The notes under the pieces: model-generated | Told to the model about the DNA's origin: nothing | Seen by the model: the letters and a program-made list of their open reading frames with translations, nothing else | The model's database searches: none | Part shown: positions 8,189 through 12,635 of the stretch, piece by piece | Position numbering within the stretch: the first letter of the stretch is position 1 | Layout: each line of letters opens with the position of its first letter | Assembly: GCA_963591565.1 (NCBI GenBank) | Contig: CAVAUD010000060.1 | Coordinates: 1-12,635 of the forward strand | DNA: 12,635 nt | Source: Paratractidigestivibacter sp963591565 | GTDB taxonomy: Bacteria; Actinomycetota; Coriobacteriia; Coriobacteriales; Atopobiaceae | Reading direction: 5' to 3' | Made by a program: the position numbers and the translations under genes

Positions 8189-9478
8189 TTAAAGCCCGCT
8201 TCCGACGAGCGTCGCGTCATCGCGCACGGACTCGAGGCGAACGGCGTGCAGCGAGTCGACCGGCCAGGCGGGGTCGACGGCCACGTCGAAAAGGCCGCCC
8301 GAGACCGCGCGGCCCGGGTACTGGACCAGGGCGAGGTCCGTCTGGCCGACGAGTTTTTGGGCCTCTGCCAGGCGCATCTTGGCGGCCAGGGCGTGGGCCT
8401 CTTTCGAGCGCGCGGCCATGACCTCGGCGGGAACCTGGTCCGGGAAGGCGGCCGCGGGCGTCCCGGGGCGCTTGGAGTAGCGGAAGATGTGCATCTTGGC
8501 GAAGCGCATCTCCTCGCAAAAAGCGAGGGACTCGGCGAACTGCTCGTCCGTCTCGCCGGGAAAGCCGACGATGAGGTCGGTGCCCACGGCCAAGGTGGGG
8601 AGAAGGTCGCGGGCGCGCTCGACGTTTTGGCGGAAGAGGTCGGTGCGGTAGACGCGCGCCATCCGGCGCAGGGTCTCGTCGCAGCCGGACTGCAGGCAGA
8701 TGTGCAGGAACGGGGCCACGCGACCCTGCGAGGCGGCCATGAGCGAGACGAGATCTGCCGTGACGTCGGGCGGCTCGATGGACGAGAGGCGCACGCGCTC
8801 GATCGAGGTGCGCGAAAGCACCAGGTCGAGAAGGTCGGGCAGGCGCATCGTGGCGCCGGCCTCGCCTTCCCAGCGGTAATCGCCCAGGTTGATGCCGGTG
8901 AGGACGACCTCGTGGGCACCGCGCTCGATCGAGGCGTTGACCTCGTCGACGATGCCTTGCGGGTCGAAGGAGCGAGCCTTGCCGCGAGCCTTCCAGATGA
9001 TGCAGTAGGTGCAGCGGTTGTCGCAGCCGTCCTGGACCTGGATGCCGGGGCGAGTGCGGCCCGTCGGGGTCACGTGGACAGGGACGGCGGCGTCGACGGC
9101 CGAGCCGGCCTGCTCGTCGCTCTCCCCCGGTACGCACTGCCCCTCAAACGCCGCCAGGATATGACCGGCCACAGCTCGCTTATCGGCCAGGACGCAGACG
9201 TTCTCGCCCAAGGCCTCAAGCTCCGCCGAGAAGAGGCTGGCCACGCAACCTGTGGCGATGACCAGCGGTTTATTGGGAAGCGAAGCCGCGTGGCGCACGG
9301 CCTTGCGGCTCTTGGCCTCGGCCTCGCCGGTGACGCCGCAGGTGTTGATCACGACGCACGCGGCGTCCTTCTCGTCCACCAAAACGGCGCCGGCCGCCTC
9401 GAGGCGATTGGCCATCATGTCGAGCTCCACGCGGTTCACGCGGCAGCCCAGGTTTGTCAGGGCGACCTTTAACGTCAC
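8189..9478 (-). CDS. mtaB: tRNA t6A37 methylthiotransferase MtaB
   Basis: Radical-SAM enzyme that adds a methylthio group to t6A at position 37 of ANN-reading tRNAs, giving ms2t6A. The 429 residues carry the N-terminal domain with its cluster cysteines Cys12 (TNLGCRVN), Cys47 (INTCGVT) and Cys78 (ATGCVA). The radical-SAM triad is CDNRCTYC (Cys152, Cys156, Cys159). The TNLGCRVN and NTCGVT signatures favour MtaB over MiaB or RimO. The C-terminal TRAM-like stretch is short and weak, ending in DDATLVGSGL. The start codon is GTG, overlapping the dnaJ stop by four bases (GTGA), so translation is probably coupled to DnaJ. Confidence 0.94.
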   Translation of the reverse strand: MTLKVALTNLGCRVNRVELDMMANRLEAAGAVLVDEKDAACVVINTCGVTGEAEAKSRKAVRHAASLPNKPLVIATGCVASLFSAELEALGENVCVLADKRAVAGHILAAFEGQCVPGESDEQAGSAVDAAVPVHVTPTGRTRPGIQVQDGCDNRCTYCIIWKARGKARSFDPQGIVDEVNASIERGAHEVVLTGINLGDYRWEGEAGATMRLPDLLDLVLSRTSIERVRLSSIEPPDVTADLVSLMAASQGRVAPFLHICLQSGCDETLRRMARVYRTDLFRQNVERARDLLPTLAVGTDLIVGFPGETDEQFAESLAFCEEMRFAKMHIFRYSKRPGTPAAAFPDQVPAEVMAARSKEAHALAAKMRLAEAQKLVGQTDLALVQYPGRAVSGGLFDVAVDPAWPVDSLHAVRLESVRDDATLVGSGL

Positions 9479-10605
9479 TTGGCGTCGTCCTCGAAGGGGT
9501 TGGCGACGTCGCCGGCGCCCATGGAGCGGGCCGAGACCATCGCCGCGATCTCGAGCAGCTGCTTGGCGTCGAGGTCCTGGGGCGTCTCGACCTGGACGAC
9601 GGCCACGAGGTTGCCGCGGGCGATCATGCCCATGCGCGGCATGCCGCGGCGCTCGACCACGACGTGCTGGCCAAACTGGCAGCCGGCCGGGACCTCGACG
9701 GTGACCTTCTCGCCGTCCAGGATGCCGTCGATCGTGACGGTCGTGCCCACGATGGCCTCGAGGGAGTCGACCTTGACGCTGCAGTAGAGGTCGTCGCCCT
9801 GGCGCTCGAAGCGCTCGTCGTCGCGGATCTCGACCGAGACGACGAGGTTTCCGCAGCTATCGCCGCGCACACCGGCCTCGCCGCGGCCCTCGACGGTCAC
9901 GGACTGGCCAGAGTGGATGCCGGCCGGGATCTGGACCTCGACCTTCTCGCGGGAAGGCGTGCGGCCCTGGCCGTCGCAGGTCTCGCAGGGCTTGTCGACG
10001 GTCTTGCCGGTACCGCGGCAGACGGGGCAGGTGGACTGGGTCTGCATGGTGCCGAAGATCGTGCGCTGGGCCTCGATCACGCGGCCGGTGCCGTGGCAGC
10101 GCTCGCAGGTGCAGACCTTGCCGCCGTGGGCGACGCCCGTGCCGTCGCAGTCGTCGCAGGGGGCCAGGCGCTCGTACGAGAGGGTCTTGGTGCAGCCGCT
10201 GGCCGCCTCGGCCAGGCTGATCTGCAGGCGAATGCCCATGTCGCGGCCGCGGGTGCGGGTCTGGCTGCCCGCGCTGCCGCGCCCGCCGCCAAAGAACGAG
10301 TCGAAGATGTCGGAGAAGCCGCCGGAGCCGCCAAAGATGTCGGAGATGTCGACGTAGTCACCGCCGCCGCCAAAGCCGGCGGGGCCGTCCGGGTCGCCGT
10401 AGCGGTCGTAGTTCGCGCGCTTCTGGTCGTCGGAGAGAACCGAGTACGCCTCGTTTACCTCTTTGAACTTCTCCTCGGCGTCGGCCTCTGTCGCCACGTC
10501 GGGGTGAAGCTTCTTGGCCTTCTTGAGAAAGGCCCTCTTGATGGTCTTAGCGTCGGCGTCGCGAGGCACCTCGAGCACCTCGTAGTAATCGTTCTTCGGT
10601 TGCAA
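9475..10605 (-). CDS. dnaJ: Molecular chaperone DnaJ (type I Hsp40)
   Basis: Cytoplasmic co-chaperone that delivers unfolded clients to DnaK and stimulates its ATPase. The 376 residues give the complete type I plan: a J domain with HPD at 34-36, a Gly/Phe-rich linker (GGSGGFSDIFDSFFGGG), and four zinc repeats CDDCDGTG, CERCHGTG, CPVCRGTG and CETCDGQG. Two C-terminal substrate-binding lobes follow. The frame is open to a TTG at 10623. I prefer the TTG at 10605 because GGGGA lies nine bases before it and MQPKNDYYEVL matches the usual distance to the DYY motif; a GTG at 10611 is another option. It heads the dense run through recO and overlaps mtaB by four bases. A large hairpin lies in its leader. 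Confidence 0.95.
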   Translation of the reverse strand: MQPKNDYYEVLEVPRDADAKTIKRAFLKKAKKLHPDVATEADAEEKFKEVNEAYSVLSDDQKRANYDRYGDPDGPAGFGGGGDYVDISDIFGGSGGFSDIFDSFFGGGRGSAGSQTRTRGRDMGIRLQISLAEAASGCTKTLSYERLAPCDDCDGTGVAHGGKVCTCERCHGTGRVIEAQRTIFGTMQTQSTCPVCRGTGKTVDKPCETCDGQGRTPSREKVEVQIPAGIHSGQSVTVEGRGEAGVRGDSCGNLVVSVEIRDDERFERQGDDLYCSVKVDSLEAIVGTTVTIDGILDGEKVTVEVPAGCQFGQHVVVERRGMPRMGMIARGNLVAVVQVETPQDLDAKQLLEIAAMVSARSMGAGDVANPFEDDAK

Positions 10606-10646
10606 TCTCACCAATCCCCACAAAACACGTGCTTAACGCAGAACTT

Positions 10647-10694
10647 CTTTGCCGAGACAAGCGGCCGCGGGCCGCGACGCTCTTCTCGGCAAAG
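10647..10694 (-). promoter_or_regulatory. Large nested hairpin in the dnaJ leader
   Basis: CTTTGCCGAGA (10647-10657) pairs perfectly with TCTCGGCAAAG (10684-10694). An inner stem GCGGCC/GGCCGC with a GCG loop (10661-10675) is nested inside. It lies between the two DnaJ genes, 26 bases after the stop of the upstream one. There is no T-tract on the minus strand, so it may be a read-through-limiting or RNA-stability structure, or a leader element of dnaJ. Confidence 0.55.
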
Positions 10695-10701
10695 CTTAAA
10701 A

Positions 10702-10707
10702 ACTATA
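10702..10707 (-). promoter_or_regulatory. Weak candidate -10 box for dnaJ
   Basis: TATAGT on the minus strand lies just downstream of the first DnaJ gene, within the 115-base gap to dnaJ. It matches the -10 consensus at five of six positions, but I see no good -35 box at the proper distance. If used, transcripts would start near the base of the hairpin at 10647-10694. Confidence 0.25.
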
Positions 10708-10720
10708 CCCCACTTTGGGC

Positions 10721-11827
10721 CTAATATCCCGGGCCGCCCATGTATCCCCTGGCGCCGAGCCCCTGGCAGGAGAACAGCAGGAAGAAGAGGATCGCGAAGG
10801 TCACGCCCGAGCTGGCCCCGTTGCCAAGGGCGGCACCCGCGTGCCTCCACCAGCCGGAGCTGAACTTCACGCCGTCCTTCACGATGACGAAGGCGCCAAA
10901 GAGGCAGGCCAGGACGACGAAGAGCCCGATGGAGCCCAAGCCGCCGGTGAGAAGACCGATCACGATGAACGGGATGACGAAGCCGATGAGGTAGAAGCCG
11001 TTGGCCTGGGCAGACGTCAGGCGCTCGGAGGCCACGCAGACGCGGGCCACGAAGTCGCCGGCAGACGAGCCGTTGGTGCCGGCGTTGCCCTTGCCCTTGA
11101 CGCGCACCTCGTCGCCGTCGTGGGAGCCCGCCGGGATGTCGACCACGACCTCGGAGGCGCTCAAGGTGCGGCCCGAGCCGCCGCAGGCGGAGCACGGGTT
11201 GGCCACGACGCGGCCGGTGCCCTCGCACTCCGGGCAGGTCATCTGCATGACGCCGATGCCAAAGATGGAGCCCAGGTCGATCTCGATGTTGCCGCGGCCG
11301 GCGCAGGTCGGGCAGGTCTGGGAGTGCTCGGACTCGACGGAGCCGGCGCCGTGGCAGACGCCGCAGCTCACGTAGTGCTGGTAGGTCACGCCGCGCTTGC
11401 AGCCGGATTTTGCCTGCTCAGCGGTGAGGTCGACGTCCATGGTGAAGTCGGCGCCCGCCTTGGGGTTGTAGGCGCGCGAGCTTTTGCGGGAGGTGCTCGT
11501 GTAGCTGCCGCCGAAGGGGCCCCAGCTGTACGGGCCGCCGCCGGTGTAGTAGCCGCGGCCACCGGCGCCCGCGGGGCTTGAGCCGTAGCCGCCGGCAAAC
11601 GGGTTGCCGCTGCGCATGGCGTCGTAGCGCTTGCGCTTCTCCTCGTCGGAGAGGACGGCGTAGGCCTCCGAGACCTCCTTGAACTTCTCCTCGGCGTCGG
11701 GCGCCTTGTTGACGTCGGGGTGGAGCTTGCGCGCCTTTTGCTGGAAAGCCTTGCGTATCTCGGCCGTGGTGGCGTCCTTCTCGACACCAAGTACGGCGTA
11801 GTAGTCCTTGTCGTTCATCGAAGCCAT
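10721..11827 (-). CDS. Membrane-anchored DnaJ-like protein
   Basis: A 368-residue Hsp40 paralogue. Residues 5-70 are a J domain with intact HPD (36-38). A long Gly/Ser/Tyr-rich linker follows (about 73-122), then the first substrate-binding lobe with four zinc repeats: CGVCHGAG (155-162), CPTCAGRG (172-179), CPECEGTG (198-205) and CSACGGSG (212-219). The lobe closes with VVDIPAGSHDGDEVRVKGKG. After about residue 270 the second lobe is missing. In its place are roughly three hydrophobic segments (about 278-294, 297-316 and 340-354) and a short GYMGGPGY end. I infer a cytoplasmic chaperone module tethered to the membrane, recruiting DnaK there. ATG 11827 has AGGAG nine bases upstream. It is not a truncation artefact: the frame ends cleanly and the membrane part replaces, rather than interrupts, the lobe. 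Confidence 0.88.
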   Translation of the reverse strand: MASMNDKDYYAVLGVEKDATTAEIRKAFQQKARKLHPDVNKAPDAEEKFKEVSEAYAVLSDEEKRKRYDAMRSGNPFAGGYGSSPAGAGGRGYYTGGGPYSWGPFGGSYTSTSRKSSRAYNPKAGADFTMDVDLTAEQAKSGCKRGVTYQHYVSCGVCHGAGSVESEHSQTCPTCAGRGNIEIDLGSIFGIGVMQMTCPECEGTGRVVANPCSACGGSGRTLSASEVVVDIPAGSHDGDEVRVKGKGNAGTNGSSAGDFVARVCVASERLTSAQANGFYLIGFVIPFIVIGLLTGGLGSIGLFVVLACLFGAFVIVKDGVKFSSGWWRHAGAALGNGASSGVTFAILFFLLFSCQGLGARGYMGGPGY

Positions 11828-11870
11828 GCGAAAAGACTCCTAGGTCTTGGGGCTAAACGGGTCCTGGTTG

Positions 11871-11876
11871 ATTATA
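11871..11876 (-). promoter_or_regulatory. -10 box for the membrane-anchored DnaJ gene
   Basis: A perfect TATAAT on the minus strand, 43 bases upstream of the ATG at 11827. The best -35-like sequence, TTGAGA, is only 14 bases away, and GGTTTG at 17 bases is a poor match, so an activator or another factor may help. Neither CIRCE nor a HAIR-type (CTTGAGT-N7-ACTCAAG) heat-shock operator is seen here. Confidence 0.5.
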
Positions 11877-11922
11877 TCCAGCCCCGCGAGTCTCAAACCT
11901 AACGACAGAAGAACCCTAGAAG

Positions 11923-11940
11923 CCTGGCCGCCGGCCAAGG
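11923..11940 (-). terminator. Probable terminator of the dCMP deaminase gene
   Basis: TGGCC (11925-11929) and GGCCA (11933-11937) pair around GCC, and CC/GG extend the stem past a bulge. On the minus strand CTTCTAGGGTTCTTCTG follows, a moderately T-rich tail. It starts four bases after the stop codon at 11945. Confidence 0.5.
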
Positions 11941-11944
11941 GCGC

Positions 11945-12415
11945 CTACGCCTCGACGACGACCTGGCGATAGGTGATGCCGCAGCGGTCGAGGATCGAGC
12001 GCGAGATCTTGCCGTCCTCGGTGTCGTGGTACTTGTCGTCCAAGAAGACGACCTCGCCGATACCGGCCTGTACCAGGGTCTTTGCGCACTCGCGGCAAGG
12101 GAAAAGGGTCACATAGACGGTGCCGCCGGCCATGTCCTTGAGCGATCCGCGGTAGTTGAGGATCGCGTTGGCCTCGGCGTGGATGACGTAGTTGTGCTTG
12201 TCGTTGAGGGGGTCGTCGGTCGTCTGCCAGGGGAACTCGTCGTCGTCGAGGCCGGTGGGCGTGCCGTTGTAGCCAACGGACAAGATGCGGTGGTTGGTGT
12301 CGGCGATACAGGCCCCGACCTGCGTGTTGGGGTCCTTGCTGCGCAGCTTGGCCGCGATGGCCACGCGCATGAAGAACTCGTCCCAGCTAATGACGTCGTC
12401 GCGCTTACCCGGCAT
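11945..12415 (-). CDS. comEB: dCMP deaminase (ComE protein 2 family)
   Basis: Zinc-dependent cytidine-deaminase-fold enzyme converting dCMP to dUMP, a feed into thymidylate synthesis; acts in the cytoplasm. The 156 residues show the catalytic HAE (79-81, with His79 as zinc ligand and Glu81 as proton shuttle) and PCREC (106-110, with zinc ligands Cys107 and Cys110). The N-terminal SWDEFFMRVA and the VGYNGTPTGLDD segment are typical of the dCMP deaminase/ComEB group and argue against a plain cytidine or tRNA adenosine deaminase. AGGAG precedes the ATG closely. It has its own candidate promoter and terminator, so it is probably a single-gene unit between hemW and the DnaJ genes. Confidence 0.93.
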   Translation of the reverse strand: MPGKRDDVISWDEFFMRVAIAAKLRSKDPNTQVGACIADTNHRILSVGYNGTPTGLDDDEFPWQTTDDPLNDKHNYVIHAEANAILNYRGSLKDMAGGTVYVTLFPCRECAKTLVQAGIGEVVFLDDKYHDTEDGKISRSILDRCGITYRQVVVEA

Positions 12416-12448
12416 GTCCGCTCCTAACGTTTGGTTTTTGATGTCCCC

Positions 12449-12477
12449 ACAATGCCAAATCGCGCGGGCGTTTGCAA
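12449..12477 (-). promoter_or_regulatory. Candidate promoter of the dCMP deaminase gene
   Basis: TTGCAA (12472-12477) and CATTGT (12449-12454) lie exactly 17 bases apart on the minus strand, about 35 bases before the ATG. The -35 box is identical to that of the candidate rpsO promoter. The -10 box is weak (three of six). Confidence 0.4.
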
Positions 12478-12507
12478 GCCGAGGGCAGGTTTGGGCAGCT
12501 CGAGGGC

Positions 12508-12635
12508 CTAGGCCTCAAGTGAGAAGACCTCGCCGGGGGCCAGGTCCCACAGGGCGCCGTAGAGCTCGTTTCCCAAGAGCCAGCCGGACTGCGTGGGGGC
12601 CAGGCGGCCGTCTTTCTCGGCGAGAAGGCCGCGGG
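12508..12635 (-). CDS. hemW: HemW-like radical-SAM protein, C-terminal end only
   Basis: The last 41 codons of a gene that enters from beyond the right edge. The sequence GLLAEKDGRLAPTQSGWLLG, then NELYGALWDLAPGE, matches the winged-helix-like C-terminus of HemW, the haem chaperone long annotated as oxygen-independent coproporphyrinogen III oxidase. That family ends in a GLL...G-R-L-x-x-T-x-x-G-W-L-L-x-N pattern. In many actinobacteria hemW precedes hrcA and dnaJ, so its place here supports the call. The catalytic part lies outside the window, so the identification rests on a short stretch. No terminator is evident after the TAG. Confidence 0.65.
   Translation of the reverse strand, partial: RGLLAEKDGRLAPTQSGWLLGNELYGALWDLAPGEVFSLEA

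Overview
This is a GC-rich bacterial chromosome segment. All twelve recognisable housekeeping genes lie on the minus strand, so transcription runs from the right edge towards the left. The hemW – comEB – dnaJ – mtaB – phoH – ybeY – dgkA – era – recO / rpsO – pnp order, the strong G/C bias at third codon positions and the protein sequences suggest an actinobacterium, most likely of the class Coriobacteriia (Olsenella, Collinsella or relatives). No rRNA or tRNA is present to confirm this, so it is inference from gene order and protein flavour.

Right to left: the 3' end of hemW (12508-12635) is followed by a dCMP deaminase gene (11945-12415) with its own candidate promoter and terminator. Next come two consecutive DnaJ-family genes. 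The first (10721-11827) is unusual: it has a J domain, a Gly-rich linker and all four zinc-finger repeats, but the second half of the substrate-binding region is replaced by about three hydrophobic membrane segments. The second (9475-10605) is a classical type I DnaJ and heads a compact chain, dnaJ-mtaB-phoH-ybeY-dgkA-era-recO, with several 4-base or near-zero junctions. This chain joins chaperone function, tRNA modification (mtaB), rRNA maturation and 30S assembly (ybeY, era), an RNA-linked ATPase (phoH), lipid-carrier phosphorylation (dgkA) and recombinational repair (recO). A separate rpsO-pnp unit follows. It has a candidate promoter, a structured rpsO leader, a hairpin between the genes and a pnp leader with two more perfect hairpins.

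Left of pnp the character changes. Positions 1356-1543 hold a composite non-coding element: two G-rich/T-rich blocks, a very GC-rich hairpin and a hairpin with 29-base arms. Positions 1-1300 are visibly lower in GC and look like accessory DNA. They hold a two-gene cassette of tiny membrane-type proteins (a zinc ribbon with a Gly-rich hydrophobic centre, then a one-helix Ser-rich protein) ending in a good terminator, a doubtful plus-strand ORF running into the repeat element, a perfect 12-base inverted repeat, and about 370 bases at the left edge with no supported gene.

The points most worth following up are the membrane-anchored DnaJ paralogue, the tandem hairpin element after pnp, the small zinc-ribbon/membrane cassette and the structured leaders of rpsO, pnp and dnaJ.
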